Assembly: GCF_018282095.1 (NCBI RefSeq)
Contig: NZ_CP074126.1
Coordinates: 1,126,501 to 1,190,500, forward strand
Origin: Pseudovibrio brasiliensis
GTDB taxonomy: Bacteria; Pseudomonadota; Alphaproteobacteria; Rhizobiales; Stappiaceae
Direction of reading: 5' to 3'
DNA: 64,000 bases
In this document: positions 29,481 through 39,552 of the stretch, piece by piece
How positions within the stretch are numbered: the first letter of the stretch is position 1
Layout of the letters: the number at the start of each line of letters is the position of its first letter
Notes under the pieces: model-generated
What the model saw: only the letters and a program-made list of their open reading frames with translations
The model's database searches: none
Told to the model about the DNA's origin: nothing
Made by a program: the position numbers and the translations under genes

Positions 29481-29629
29481 CGTAGGGCGGTTAATTTCGC
29501 GAAAGTTGAATTGGTGGGGACCCCTTTTATTTGGAAGGACACCTGCGTCCAGTGTGACCTAAAAATGTCGTGGTCGCCGTGAGTATAGCAGAGAGGCAAC
29601 GACAGCCTCTTGAGAATATGGAGTTGTAC

Positions 29630-30013
29630 ATGGCCCTTGATCTTCAGATGCCAATTTTGGTTGTCGATGATTATAAGACCATGATTCGAATCATTCGGAA
29701 CTTGTTGAAGCAACTTGGCTTTACGGACATCGATGATGCGGCTGATGGCACTGAGGCCTACGAGAAAATGAAGCAGCGCCGTTATGGCCTGGTCATCTCG
29801 GATTGGAACATGGAACCTATGACTGGCTACGAGCTGCTGAAGCAGGTCAGACAGGATGCGGCTCTGTGTAAGACGCCATTCATCATGGTTACAGCTGAGT
29901 CTAAAACGGAAAACGTGATCGCTGCTAAAAAGGCAGGGGTTAACAACTACATCGTTAAGCCGTTTAACGCGCAAACTCTTAAAGGCAAGATTGAAGCGGT
30001 TTTCGCTGACTAA
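29630..30013 (+). CDS. cheY: Chemotaxis response regulator CheY
   Basis: This 127-residue single receiver domain has the full set of residues: Asp13-Asp14, phospho-acceptor Asp58 in S-D-W-N-M, Thr88 and Lys110. There is no output domain. The D-W-N-M-x-P-M-x-G segment is typical of true CheY. GGAG 7 bases before ATG 29630 fixes the start; the frame is open from 29570. A CheZ gene follows, so phospho-CheY made elsewhere would be switched off here. No other che gene is in the window. Confidence 0.93.
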   Translation: MALDLQMPILVVDDYKTMIRIIRNLLKQLGFTDIDDAADGTEAYEKMKQRRYGLVISDWNMEPMTGYELLKQVRQDAALCKTPFIMVTAESKTENVIAAKKAGVNNYIVKPFNAQTLKGKIEAVFAD

Positions 30014-30190
30014 TCTGCCTCGCGCAAAAAATTGAAGAATATGGGCTGGGGTGAGGACGCCATATCGATTGCGCCCCAACCCTTTTGTGCACCCAACTGA
30101 CCGGTTACAAGGTCGGGTAGAGCTCTGACCTGGCAGGCAATTTTGCCTGCTGGAAGAGACGTTCCCTACTCAGGCAAAGGGAAGAGTGTT

Positions 30191-30865
30191 TTGACCAAAA
30201 TTGATATTCAACAACTCATCGATTTTCTGGAAGAAAGCCGTGAGAAGTCTAGCGAAGTCACGCTAACTGATGTGATGGGCCTTGCAGAAGTTATGACGGG
30301 TTCAATGGGGGACATCATTGAACACATCCAACCTGCAGTGACCATGGAACTGGCAGAAATCGGCGAAGAAATCGCGCGGATGAAAGCCGAGATTAGTAAG
30401 CTTCGTGTCGCAGATATGAGAGATAACCATATCCCTGAGGCTGGCCGGGAACTGGATGCGATTGTTTCTTCAACAGAGGAAGCAACACATTCCATCATGG
30501 AAGCAGCAGAAGCCATCATGGCTGCTGATCCGGAAGATGCCCAAGCCTATCAGGACACGGTCAATAATCAGGTGATGGAAATTTTCCAGGCCTGCGCATT
30601 TCAAGACATCACCGGACAGCGTATTTCCAAAGTTGTCAGCACACTGAACACGATTGACGAGCGCGTCTCCAACTTCGTTGAGCGTTTGCGTCTTGAGCAG
30701 GAAGCTCAGGCGGAACATCAGGGCGAAGAGACAGACGAAGAGCGCCGCAAACGTGAGTTGATCCTTCACGGTCCTCAGCACAAAGGCGAGGGCGTCTCTC
30801 AGGATGAGATCGACGCAATGCTCGGTGACGTGCAGCAGGATGACATCGACAAACTGTTTGCCTGA
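30191..30865 (+). CDS. cheZ: CheY phosphatase CheZ, alphaproteobacterial type (TTG start)
   Basis: This largely helical 224-residue protein has the CheZ active-site segment C-A-F-Q-D-I-T-G-Q-R (135-144; Asp139 and Gln143 act on phospho-CheY) and a C-terminal D-I-D-K-L-F-A tail like the CheY-tethering end of CheZ. The first good start is TTG 30191 with GGGAAGAG upstream. TTG 30143 falls inside a C-A-G-G-C-A-A/T-T-G-C-C-T-G hairpin and is unlikely. It lies 177 bases after cheY. Confidence 0.88.
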   Translation: MTKIDIQQLIDFLEESREKSSEVTLTDVMGLAEVMTGSMGDIIEHIQPAVTMELAEIGEEIARMKAEISKLRVADMRDNHIPEAGRELDAIVSSTEEATHSIMEAAEAIMAADPEDAQAYQDTVNNQVMEIFQACAFQDITGQRISKVVSTLNTIDERVSNFVERLRLEQEAQAEHQGEETDEERRKRELILHGPQHKGEGVSQDEIDAMLGDVQQDDIDKLFA

Positions 30866-30915
30866 TCAAACGCGATAAGTTTGCCTGCGGATACGGACCG
30901 CAGATATAAAAGACA

Positions 30916-30958
30916 AAAGCAGTTTGCTTGTCCTCAACAAGGCGCAAACTGCTTTTTT
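30916..30958. terminator. Bidirectional terminator
   Basis: A perfect 12-bp stem (30916-30927 with 30944-30955) with T6 on the plus strand and T4 on the minus strand, between convergent cheZ and the HAD gene. Confidence 0.9.
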
Positions 30959-30959
30959 A

Positions 30960-31814
30960 TTACCAGCTGAGGCGGCCCATAAAGCTATGCACTTGCATGT
31001 CTTCAGCCTCGAGCATCTTCACCACAGCCTCTGAATTTCCTTCAAGATCAGCCGCATGAATGCCGTCAGTCAAAAACAAAGCACTGATCCCTTGCGCATT
31101 TGCCCCCTTGATGTCTGTAGGAAGCCCATCGCCAATTGCGAGTATCTCATGGGTTCCAAGTGGTTTACCGGCATGAGCATTGAGCTCAGCGCGGGCCATA
31201 TCGTAGATCGGATGAAATGGCTTGCCGGTGATAACTACGCGTCCACCCATCTCTTCATAAAGTTTCGCCAGTGCACCACCACACCAAACCAGCTTGTCCC
31301 CTTGCTCCGCCACAATATCCGGATTGGCGCAAATCAGAGTGAGATCCAGCTTCAGCAAGTCTTCAAAATGAGAACGATAGTCCTCCGGTTCTTCTACACG
31401 TCGATCATTCAAACCAGAGCAGACGATAATGTCAGCCTCTTTCGGCTCTACAAAGTCAAAGCTAACACCATGAAACAGGCTGTGATTCTTCTTTGGGCCG
31501 ATATGATAGACCTTGGCATGATCAATCGCTCTCAAGTCGGCCTGAATCACATCACCAGATGAAACGATCGAGTCGTAACAAGTACGCGGTACTCCCAAAC
31601 TACGAAGATGCTCTTCAATCTCGTTGGCTGGTCGCGGTGCGTTTGTAATCAGCACTACAGGTCTGTCGTAGTTTGCTTTGTAAGTCTCAAGAGCCTCAAT
31701 CGCAGCTGGGAAAGCACTCATCCCATTATGTAAAACACCCCAGACATCACATAGAATACCGTTAAACTGATCTGCGATCTGGCTAAGGCCAGTGATGGGG
31801 GATTGTTGCTGCAT
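30960..31814 (-). CDS. HAD-superfamily class IIA phosphatase
   Basis: This 284-residue protein matches the TIGR01459-type family: D-V-W-G-V-L-H-N-G (23-31, nucleophile Asp23), V-L-I-T-N-A-P-R motif II and a late I-G-D-G-L-P-T-D-I-K-G-A-N motif for Mg. The cap is of the NagD kind. The substrate is unknown, possibly a sugar or nucleotide phosphate. ATG 31814 suits the family length; the frame opens at 31925. It keeps the usual company of ribF in Hyphomicrobiales. Confidence 0.85.
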   Translation of the reverse strand: MQQQSPITGLSQIADQFNGILCDVWGVLHNGMSAFPAAIEALETYKANYDRPVVLITNAPRPANEIEEHLRSLGVPRTCYDSIVSSGDVIQADLRAIDHAKVYHIGPKKNHSLFHGVSFDFVEPKEADIIVCSGLNDRRVEEPEDYRSHFEDLLKLDLTLICANPDIVAEQGDKLVWCGGALAKLYEEMGGRVVITGKPFHPIYDMARAELNAHAGKPLGTHEILAIGDGLPTDIKGANAQGISALFLTDGIHAADLEGNSEAVVKMLEAEDMQVHSFMGRLSW

Positions 31815-32048
31815 GGATGTTCTCTTGGAGGAAGTTTGATAGTCTCTTGAAAAAAGAGCAGACTTGAGCCAAATCCTCATAGCCTGAGCAGCTGGCAACG
31901 ACAAGTAGTTACTATCACTGCTCACCCTGTATCATTATGGGCGCAAATCGCTGTCACAAATGCAGATCGGGTGCGCCATATAAATGCACTCCCGAAACTC
32001 GGCGGGTTTTCGGTGACGTAAGCAGGGCAAATGAACAACGGAGCGGTT

Positions 32049-34010
32049 ATGGCGGTAAGACAACTTAGCGATACGACGATCAACAGAATTGCTGCGGGTG
32101 AGGTAATCGAGCGGCCTGCAAGCGTCGTTAAAGAGCTGGTTGAAAACGCGGTTGACGCTGGTGCAACGCGCATCGAAATCGTTACTGCAACGGGTGGTAA
32201 AAGCCTTCTGCGCATAACCGACAATGGCGCAGGTATGACCAAGGAAGACCTGCAACTTGCTGTCCGTCGTCACTGTACATCCAAGCTGCCTGAAGATGAT
32301 CTCATGGACATCCGAACCATGGGCTTCCGTGGAGAAGCGCTGCCATCTATTGGCGCGATCTCCAGATTGGAAATCACAACCCGCCATGCATCGGAACCAC
32401 ATGCCTGGAAAATCGAAGTTGAAGGTGGCCAGAACAGCGAAGTTGAACCAGCAGCCTTGAATGCAGGAACACGTGTTGAAGTCAAAGATATCTTCTTCTC
32501 CGTCCCAGCTCGCCTAAAGTTCCTGAAATCAGACCGCGCTGAAGCCACAGCGATAACCGAAATCATCAAACGTATCGCGCTCGCAAATCCAACTGTTCGA
32601 TTCACCCTTTCTGGCTCTGATCGCCGACAACTCGAACTGCCAGCGTGCACCGGTGACGATGCAGATCTCGCTCGTATCGGCCAAATCCTCGGCGCTGAAT
32701 TCACAAAGAACGCAATGGAAATCGAAGCTTTGAGAGAAGGGGTGCATCTTTATGGATATGCCGGTCTCCCTACATTCCATCGCGCCAACTCTCAGCACCA
32801 GTTTTTCTTTGTAAATGGCCGCCCTGTGCGCGATAAGCTCCTACTCGGTTCTCTTAAAGCAGCTTACTCAGACGTTCTCTCAAGAGACCGCCATCCAATC
32901 GTAGTGCTGAACATCGATCTGGACCCGCATCAGGTCGACGTGAACGTACACCCTGCAAAAGCAGACGTTCGCTTCCGTGATGGGCAACTCGTTCGTGGGT
33001 TGTTGATCGGCGCACTTAAGAACGCGTTTGTTCAGTCTGGTTTCCGCGCTTCTACAGCAAACACACAATCCGCTATTAATGCCATTCGTCCAATGGGGCA
33101 GGGCACAGGGTTCAACGTTCACTCAGGCGTATCTGCTCATACCCAACAAGGTCATAGGGAAGCAACACAGAACTACTCCTGGCAACAATCAGCCTATCGC
33201 CCCGAAGAAAGTTCTCCCTCAGTTTGGAGCGCTGCCGATATCCCGGAAGCAGGAACTCAGGAGACACAACTGGGCCTGATGGAGGCAACAGCACCTTATA
33301 CAGCTTCGCCAGAGCCATCCATGGGACAAGATTCTGCCGCCGTACAAGAACATCAAGCCTACAACCTCGTTGATGCACCATCAGCGGATTCACGCGCGCA
33401 TGCCCATGAACTGCCAGAAGACAGAGAAAGCTTCCCTCTCGGGGCAGCACGAGCACAAATCCACGAAACCTACATCGTATCCCAGACGAAAGACGGTCTC
33501 GTAATCGTAGACCAGCACGCCGCACACGAACGCCTTGTCTACGAACAGCTCAAAGAAGACCTTGCAAAGCGGGATGTTCCAAGACAAATGCTCTTGATTC
33601 CGGAGATCGTCGATCTCCCAGAAGAGGACGTCGCCCGCCTGGAAGAACGTGCTTCTGAGCTGGAAGAAGTAGGTCTCGTCCTGGAACGCTTTGGTCCTGG
33701 AGCAATAGCTGTCAGAGAAACGCCATCCATGCTGAAGCGATTGAATATCAAAGCTTTGGTGCAAGATCTGGCCGATGACTTTGTTGAGTACGACAGTTCA
33801 ACACGCATCAGAGAGAAGCTGGATCTGGTGGCTGCTACGATGGCATGTCATGGCTCAATCAGAGCAGGCCGCCGCATGCGCCCCGAAGAGATGGACAATC
33901 TGCTCAGAGATATGGAAGCGACTCCAAAGTCCGGCCAATGCAACCACGGTCGCCCAACATGGATTGAGCTAAAGCTTCATGACATCGAACGTCTCTTTGG
34001 GCGTCATTGA
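32049..34010 (+). CDS. mutL: DNA mismatch repair protein MutL
   Basis: This 653-residue protein has the GHKL ATPase motifs N-A-V-D-A-G-A-T, D-N-G-A-G-M and R-G-E-A-L, then a variable Gln/Ser-rich linker (about 345-465) and the dimerisation domain. The C-terminal D-Q-H-A-x2-E-x4-E (from Asp488) and G-Q-C-N-H-G-R-P-T near the end are the metal sites of MutL endonucleases, as in bacteria without MutH. ATG 32049 is preceded by GGAG at 6 bases and is preferred to 32031. Confidence 0.97.
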   Translation: MAVRQLSDTTINRIAAGEVIERPASVVKELVENAVDAGATRIEIVTATGGKSLLRITDNGAGMTKEDLQLAVRRHCTSKLPEDDLMDIRTMGFRGEALPSIGAISRLEITTRHASEPHAWKIEVEGGQNSEVEPAALNAGTRVEVKDIFFSVPARLKFLKSDRAEATAITEIIKRIALANPTVRFTLSGSDRRQLELPACTGDDADLARIGQILGAEFTKNAMEIEALREGVHLYGYAGLPTFHRANSQHQFFFVNGRPVRDKLLLGSLKAAYSDVLSRDRHPIVVLNIDLDPHQVDVNVHPAKADVRFRDGQLVRGLLIGALKNAFVQSGFRASTANTQSAINAIRPMGQGTGFNVHSGVSAHTQQGHREATQNYSWQQSAYRPEESSPSVWSAADIPEAGTQETQLGLMEATAPYTASPEPSMGQDSAAVQEHQAYNLVDAPSADSRAHAHELPEDRESFPLGAARAQIHETYIVSQTKDGLVIVDQHAAHERLVYEQLKEDLAKRDVPRQMLLIPEIVDLPEEDVARLEERASELEEVGLVLERFGPGAIAVRETPSMLKRLNIKALVQDLADDFVEYDSSTRIREKLDLVAATMACHGSIRAGRRMRPEEMDNLLRDMEATPKSGQCNHGRPTWIELKLHDIERLFGRH

Positions 34011-34030
34011 TCTCACAATCAAAAAACCAG

Positions 34031-34057
34031 AAGGGGCGGATCAATGATCCGCCCCTT
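34031..34057. terminator. Bidirectional terminator
   Basis: A perfect 11-bp GC-rich stem (34031-34041 with 34047-34057) between convergent mutL and porin genes, with A7 upstream serving as the T run on the minus strand. Confidence 0.85.
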
Positions 34058-34110
34058 CCAGTTCGTATTCTCGACTACACTAAGTAATCGATGGGTTCTG
34101 ACATGTGGCC

Positions 34111-35412
34111 TCAGAAGTCCCTTTGAACACGGAGCAGGATGGAGATGATATCCTGCTGACCGATTGGGCGAGTTGGGTTACCACCGTTAACTGCGTTATC
34201 TGGATACAGATCACCCAAACCTACGTTACGGTACGCAACTTCAGTACCGATTTCGAAGCCGCTAACAGGTGTCCAGCCGATCTTACCGACAACATCCCAC
34301 TGGCTCTGGTTCCATAGGAACTTGGAGCGAGCGTTGGCGAAGGAAGCCTGGATAGCTGCGTTCCACTCAGGTGAGAAGTCTGCCTGGAAGCCCCAAGCAA
34401 TGGACCAACCGGTAGCAATACCGTCTTCACCATCTGTGAGCGATGTTGAATCCCATACGACGTTCTGCCAGTCACTGTTCACGTAACCGAGTGCGCCTTG
34501 AGAGAAGGTTGCCTGAACCACACCCTGGAAGCCGGAGAGATAGCTGGTGAAGAATGGTAGATTAAATTCTACACCACCACCGACGGCCCAACCAAGGAGA
34601 CCAGAAGGATAAGATTCAAGATAACGGATCTCTGTCAAAGCACCCATGATCTGGGCAGAACCCCAACCTTGGTCCAAGCGGATGTTTGCAACCAGATCTG
34701 GGAAGCGCATGCCGCCGTAACCCTGGTTAAATCCTGTAGAGTTAAGATACTCACCAGTAAAGAGGTTTTGCTGACGAGCAGTTCTGTCTTCTACAGACCA
34801 GCTGGTTGAAAGGCCATTGCCTAGGTCAAATGTGTAACCGGCAAGCCAGAGGTTTTGGTCAGAGTATGCAACGGTGGTGATCGCACCATATGCATAACCG
34901 GTCCAGAAGTCATAGAAGGACTGTGCGCGACCGATGGTCATACCGCCAAACTGTACGAACGCATAATCAAGCGTCATAACAGTGTTGTCCTGCTCAACCC
35001 CAAACGAGCCGACTGGGTTGTTCACGTTGGGAACGGAGCTGTCATCCTGAATAAAGCCAGGAGTATCAACTGTTCCAAACAAATCGATGTAAGCGCGAAG
35101 CAGACCGTATTCTGTTTGAGTCCGTGCGTCCATGCGGAGGTAACCACGTGCACGAGTGGATGTTGAATTTCTTGTCCGTTCGGACCAGTCGCTTGGTGCC
35201 GCTCCAAAATTGTTGAAGCGATATTCAGCACGAACTCGACCGCGAATTCTCAAACAGGTATCAGTGCCTGGAATATAAAAATATCCAGTACCGTAGGCGT
35301 CACAGATCTGGACGTATTCTACGGGCTCCGGCGCAACGGGAAGATCGGCTGCAAGGACCGGAGTGGCACTCATCATAAGCGCTGCTGCGGCGCTAGTTGT
35401 AAAGTGGCGCAT
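34111..35412 (-). CDS. Outer-membrane porin, Omp2b family
   Basis: This 433-residue protein has a signal peptide (about 1-21, V-L-A cut site) and the alphaproteobacterial porin start: A-D-L-P-V-A-P-E-P-V-E-Y, a cysteine-bounded loop from C-D-A-Y-G to C-L-R-I-R-G, then repeated amphipathic strands and a terminal aromatic residue (R-D-F). It forms a trimeric pore for small solutes. ATG 35412 follows AGGAG by 8 bases. The 5' region is long and AT-rich, as expected for a highly expressed porin. Confidence 0.93.
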   Translation of the reverse strand: MRHFTTSAAAALMMSATPVLAADLPVAPEPVEYVQICDAYGTGYFYIPGTDTCLRIRGRVRAEYRFNNFGAAPSDWSERTRNSTSTRARGYLRMDARTQTEYGLLRAYIDLFGTVDTPGFIQDDSSVPNVNNPVGSFGVEQDNTVMTLDYAFVQFGGMTIGRAQSFYDFWTGYAYGAITTVAYSDQNLWLAGYTFDLGNGLSTSWSVEDRTARQQNLFTGEYLNSTGFNQGYGGMRFPDLVANIRLDQGWGSAQIMGALTEIRYLESYPSGLLGWAVGGGVEFNLPFFTSYLSGFQGVVQATFSQGALGYVNSDWQNVVWDSTSLTDGEDGIATGWSIAWGFQADFSPEWNAAIQASFANARSKFLWNQSQWDVVGKIGWTPVSGFEIGTEVAYRNVGLGDLYPDNAVNGGNPTRPIGQQDIISILLRVQRDF

Positions 35413-36268
35413 AATTCGACTCCTAAATCGGGTTGAAACCCACTCCTCAAACAAGGTTAATTGACAAAACTACTTAAGGCGGCCCAAATGCTGCCTAAGC
35501 AAAACTGATTTTATTTTTGTGTACGCGAATTCCCTGCAGCAATTGATGCCAGCACATCCTTATCGATGCAATAATAACTCTAAAAATAACCTAGAGTTAT
35601 CAAGCTAATCGAAACCGCTGTTTCATTCCTGCAACGCTTTTATCCAAAACTAGGTAGATATAACAAAGACGAAATCGGGGTCGATCTCCGTAAATTAAGT
35701 GCTTGTTATTGTTTATTAAAAGTTTGTTTCGCAGATTCCTTGGCCTTTTTATATGCAATCTGCGTCATTCGAATCAAAGACTCACTGAGCGCCAAATCTG
35801 GAAAATTCAGGCTTTCCCTTATAAGTATAGTGATAGTAATGACAAGTATTCGTGCTTTACGTTGGTTTGGGGAATTCTGCGTTCTTTTGAGGTGTGACGC
35901 GTTGCTAAGTGAACTGTGAACCCGATCCCCTCAAATCCCGGAGATCTCGGCCCCAACCATCCCGCGAGGATAACTCTTACGACCACCACTGTCGAAAACC
36001 ACCCCGCCACCCCGTGTCAGACAGTCTCCACCACCGCCCCACTCAGCCGCATCCACCACCGTGAAGCTTCATCCCACACCACCACCCAGCCCAAACAAAA
36101 AAGGCCCTCCCGAAACCACGTCGGGAAGGCCTTCTTCTACTCTTTATATATAAGGGCGGTCTGAACGAGCACGCACCGCGCTCAGCTCCAAGTCCTCAGC
36201 AGGCTCAGAATCTCCGCGTCTAGCTCAGACCCAAACCCTTTGCCGGAACCGCATGCCGAGAGGTCGCT
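35413..36268. other. Intergenic region between porin and rsmD
   Basis: About 850 bases. The first half is AT-rich and should hold the porin promoter. The second half is C-rich without a credible frame and contains the rsmD operon terminator at 36101. No tRNA or other RNA gene is seen. Confidence 0.5.
36101..36133 (-). terminator. rluB-rsmD operon terminator
   Basis: A 13-position stem (36101-36113 with 36121-36133) is fully paired only on the minus strand, where the odd position is G-U, and is followed by T6. Confidence 0.8.
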
Positions 36269-36829
36269 TTACAGCCCCACGTACCGCACAATCAAGATCT
36301 GGCTGTCACCGGCGTGGCGCACGTCCAGTCCCTCAAACCCATCGGGGATCACCGGCGACACGCTCGCATCTTCTTCCCAGATGCATAGTGCGCCTTCATT
36401 GAGCCAGCCACCGGCTGCGGCACTCGCCAGAGCCTTTTCGCCCAGCTCCTGCCGGTAGGGCGGATCTAGAAACACCAGATCGAACGGCATCATGGTGCCG
36501 GCATGTCCCAGAGAAGTCGCATCGCGGCGCAGGATCTTCGTGGCCCCCATTAAACCGGTGGTCTCCACATTCCGGCGGATCAGACCGCGCGGCTCCACGG
36601 CGTCTTCAACGAACACGCAGTATTTGCTGCCACGGCTCATCGCTTCCAGACCCAGAGCACCGGTGCCTGCGAACAGGTCTAGCACACGGGCATCCTGAAC
36701 CGGATTGCCATAGGCATGAGCGAGAACATTGAAGATGGTCTCTCTCATCCGGTCAGTGGTTGGCCGTGTATTCTGCGTCTTGGGTGTAGCGAGCGCTGTT
36801 CCCCGAAATCGTCCAGCAACAATTCTCAC
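36269..36829 (-). CDS. rsmD: 16S rRNA (guanine966-N2)-methyltransferase
   Basis: This 186-residue Rossmann methyltransferase has R-I-V-A-G-x-x-R-G at the start, T-R-P-T-x-D-R-x-R-E, [12 protein letters not shown] (SAM site, about 50-61) and the catalytic L-D-P-P-Y (about 124-128). It modifies G966 of 16S rRNA. Its start overlaps the rluB stop by 4 bases, so translation is coupled to it. Confidence 0.97.
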   Translation of the reverse strand: MRIVAGRFRGTALATPKTQNTRPTTDRMRETIFNVLAHAYGNPVQDARVLDLFAGTGALGLEAMSRGSKYCVFVEDAVEPRGLIRRNVETTGLMGATKILRRDATSLGHAGTMMPFDLVFLDPPYRQELGEKALASAAAGGWLNEGALCIWEEDASVSPVIPDGFEGLDVRHAGDSQILIVRYVGL

Positions 36830-38901
36830 GAGTTTCTGCCACCTTTATGTCCGCGAGGCGCACCGCGATCACCGCCTGGGCGACCACCACGCGCTTTATC
36901 TCCGCCAAAGCTCTTGCCAGAACGAGGGCCTTTGCTGAAGCCACGTTTTTCGCCATCACGGCCACCTTCACGAGGGCCTTTGCTAAAGCCGCGCTTATCA
37001 CCATCACGGCCACCCTCACGAGGGCCCTTGCTGAAGCCACGTTTCTCGCCATCACGGCCACCCTCACGAGGGCCCTTGCTGAAGCCACGTTTCTCGCCAT
37101 CACGGCCACCGTCACGAGGACCTTTGCTGAAGCCACGTTTCTCGCCATCATGGCCACCGTCACGAGGGCCTTTGCTGAAGCCACGCTTTTCGCCATCACG
37201 GCCACCGTCACGAGGACCTTTGCTGAAGCCGCGCTTGTCACCATCGCGACCACCGCGTGGACCTTTGTTAAAGCCGCCACGCTTTTCATCAGATGGAGCA
37301 TCATCGCGGGAGCGACGATTGGAGAAGCGGCGCTCGCCCTCAGTTGGGCCAGTATCACCGGTGTACTTCGCGTTTTCTGCCGGGTTGAAGCGGCCACCGC
37401 GACGATCTTCGCGGCTTGGTGTATCTTCTGCAGAACGTTTGGTGCCACCATGTGCCAGATCGAAACCACCACGCTTGGTGCGGGTGCCGAAGCGACGCTC
37501 TTCTGGCTTGCGCTTCTCGTTGTTGCGACGGTTGTCGTCATCCTCGAAGGAAGGAGTGTAGGTGTCTACGGTGCCGTCAGCGCTGAACACGCGACGCGGC
37601 TTGCTCTCACCACCACGCTCGTTGCTGCCATAGCGGGAAGGGCCCGCCTTGCGGTCACGATCACCAAATGGCTTACGGTCACCGCGGTCGCGATCACCAA
37701 AGGACTTGCGCTCACCGCGATCACCGAAGGACTTACGGTCACCACGGTCGCGGTCACCAAAGGATTTACGCTCACCACGATCGCCGAAGGACTTACGCTC
37801 GCCGCCATCACGATCACCAAAGGTTGGCTTCACACCAACGCGCTTGCGGTCTCCAAATGGATTGCGCTCAGAACCTTCACCGTCACCATCGCGCTTGTCT
37901 TCACCATGGCGCATTGGCTTCTTGTTGTGCTTGGCAAGAACAGCCGCTGCATCTTTGGCGCTGATCCAGCCGCCACCAGCACCACCAGAAGATTTCTTTT
38001 TCTTCTTCATCTCGGCTTTTTTGCTGGTGCGGGCATCCATCTGGTTGATGATTGGCGCATCAAAATCAAGATCCGCGTCAGAAACCAGACGCTCGCCCAG
38101 CTGGTCACGCAGCACACGGCCACGGATTTCCTGCAGCTCGCCTTCACCAAGGTCGCCCAGCTGGAACGGACCGAAGGAAATGCGGATCAGACGGTTCACG
38201 GAAAGGTCCAGGTGTTCAAGAATGCGCTTCACTTCGCGGTTCTTGCCTTCACGCAGGCCAATGGTCAGCCAAACGTTGTCGCCTTTTTCAGTGTCCAGCG
38301 TCGCTTCAATAGCGCCGTACAGAACACCGTCAATGGCAACACCATCTTTCAGGGCATCCAGCTGCTCTTGTGTCACCTTACCAAACGCGCGCACGCGGTA
38401 GCGGCGCAGCCAGCCGGTTGCAGGCAGTTCAATCACGCGGGAAAGGCCGCCATCATTGGTCAGCAGCAAAAGACCTTCAGTGTTGATGTCCAGACGGCCA
38501 ACAGTCACAACGCGTGGCATGTCTTTTGGCAGAATGTCAAAAACAGTCTTACGACCTTCAGGGTCTTTATTGGTGGTAACAGTGCCCCGTGGTTTATGGA
38601 AGAGCCACAGACGGGTGCGCTCACGGGTTGGCAGAGGTTTGCCATCCACGTACACCTTGTCTTTCTGGGTCACGGTAAAAGCTGGTGTGTCCAGCACAGT
38701 GCCGTTCACGCTCACACGGCCAGCTTCAATCCATGTTTCTGCTTCACGGCGGGAGCACAGGCCAGCACGTGCCATCGCCTTGGCGATACGCTCGCCAGTA
38801 ACGGTCACTGTCTGATCCTGTTTCTTTTTATCTGAGGATTTCTTGGTCTGCTCGCCGGATTTGCGGGAGGAGCTTTTTGGGATTTTACCGCTGTTTTTCA
38901 T
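36826..38901 (-). CDS. rluB: Pseudouridine synthase RluB with long repetitive basic tail
   Basis: This 691-residue protein has an S4 RNA-binding domain (about 38-85) and an RsuA/RluB catalytic domain (about 95-275) with the [13 protein letters not shown] motif, where Asp is the nucleophile. This part fits synthesis of a pseudouridine in 23S rRNA. About 400 further residues are low-complexity Gly/Arg/Lys/Asp: a zone of R-K-S-F-G-D-R-style repeats, then about seven copies of a 16-residue R-G-F-S-K-G-P-R-containing unit encoded by a 48-bp tandem repeat. Long basic tails occur in alphaproteobacterial RluB; the regular DNA repeat is unusual. It is operonic with rsmD. Confidence 0.93.
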   Translation of the reverse strand: MKNSGKIPKSSSRKSGEQTKKSSDKKKQDQTVTVTGERIAKAMARAGLCSRREAETWIEAGRVSVNGTVLDTPAFTVTQKDKVYVDGKPLPTRERTRLWLFHKPRGTVTTNKDPEGRKTVFDILPKDMPRVVTVGRLDINTEGLLLLTNDGGLSRVIELPATGWLRRYRVRAFGKVTQEQLDALKDGVAIDGVLYGAIEATLDTEKGDNVWLTIGLREGKNREVKRILEHLDLSVNRLIRISFGPFQLGDLGEGELQEIRGRVLRDQLGERLVSDADLDFDAPIINQMDARTSKKAEMKKKKKSSGGAGGGWISAKDAAAVLAKHNKKPMRHGEDKRDGDGEGSERNPFGDRKRVGVKPTFGDRDGGERKSFGDRGERKSFGDRDRGDRKSFGDRGERKSFGDRDRGDRKPFGDRDRKAGPSRYGSNERGGESKPRRVFSADGTVDTYTPSFEDDDNRRNNEKRKPEERRFGTRTKRGGFDLAHGGTKRSAEDTPSREDRRGGRFNPAENAKYTGDTGPTEGERRFSNRRSRDDAPSDEKRGGFNKGPRGGRDGDKRGFSKGPRDGGRDGEKRGFSKGPRDGGHDGEKRGFSKGPRDGGRDGEKRGFSKGPREGGRDGEKRGFSKGPREGGRDGDKRGFSKGPREGGRDGEKRGFSKGPRSGKSFGGDKARGGRPGGDRGAPRGHKGGRNS
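36911..37262. repeat. 48-bp tandem repeat inside rluB
   Basis: The motif CGAGGG/CGAGGA recurs with an exact 48-base period at 36923, 36971, 37019, 37067, 37115, 37163 and 37211. The units differ at a few, mostly silent, positions. 48 is a multiple of three, so copy-number change keeps the frame. Confidence 0.95.
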
Positions 38902-39552
38902 TGGCTCTAGCCCGGCGAACCGGGGCCTTTAACTTTCTACACTCTGTACAGATACACTGGATGAGCTCGCATAGGCGTCACCGCCTTGGCTGCCCAGCAG
39001 TCTGTCAGATGCCACACAATATTCGAATGTCGTCAAAGCGCATTCCGTTTGATTGGTTCAATCAGAAGACAGGAATTCGCTCAAAAAAAGAAGTCTAAGC
39101 GTGCTGCGTGGATGTTTTCGGGACGCAAACATACTCTGAAACCGGTCATAACCCAAGCGGAGCCCGTTGGCAAAGGGGCAAAAGCAGACTCATGGCATTT
39201 TTTCTGCTTTTGTTGGGCTACAGCGTATCTGTAGGAGAGTAATGAAGTCTCATATGGCGAAGGCTTAAACGCGGACAAAGCAGTCTTTCGCTGCACTGCG
39301 AAATTTCAGGCCATTGAGAGTGGTTGCTAGCGTCGAGGGCCAACAGCAGACATTCAGGCCCTTCAGCCAACAGTTGAAATCAACTTTGCTAAACTATTAA
39401 TCTCTGACCACAGAATGCTATTTCGTCCCGATCTGAACGATTAAGAGACTTTCCTAGATGTCAAACCTGACCAGTCAGGTTAGGTCGCGAGAGTTGCCGA
39501 TTTAAGCCCAATGTCTTGAGTATTGCTGCGCGGTACGCAAAGCGCCACTACC
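38902..39552. other. Intergenic region upstream of rluB
   Basis: About 650 bases hold the rluB promoter region and a mosaic repeat (39038-39139). The remainder shows no credible gene. Confidence 0.45.
39038..39139 (+). repeat. Mosaic intergenic palindrome, type B copy 1
   Basis: GCGCATTCCGTTTGATTGG and a TTCAATC return arm, then GAATTCGCTCAAA and a diverged second module ending near A-T-A-C-T-C-T-G-A. The better-preserved partner lies at 57381-57485. Confidence 0.7.

Noticed and set aside
35703-35897. 64-codon frame upstream of the porin
   Set aside because: No ribosome binding site, an AT-rich promoter-like region and no recognisable protein features.
36911-37262. CRISPR-like periodic repeat
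   Set aside because: The period is constant at 48 with no unique spacers, and the units are in-frame coding repeats of rluB.
36847-38835. 662-codon open frame on the plus strand, Ala/Thr/Ile-rich
   Set aside because: It is the antisense shadow of rluB; its repetitive composition mirrors the 48-bp repeat.
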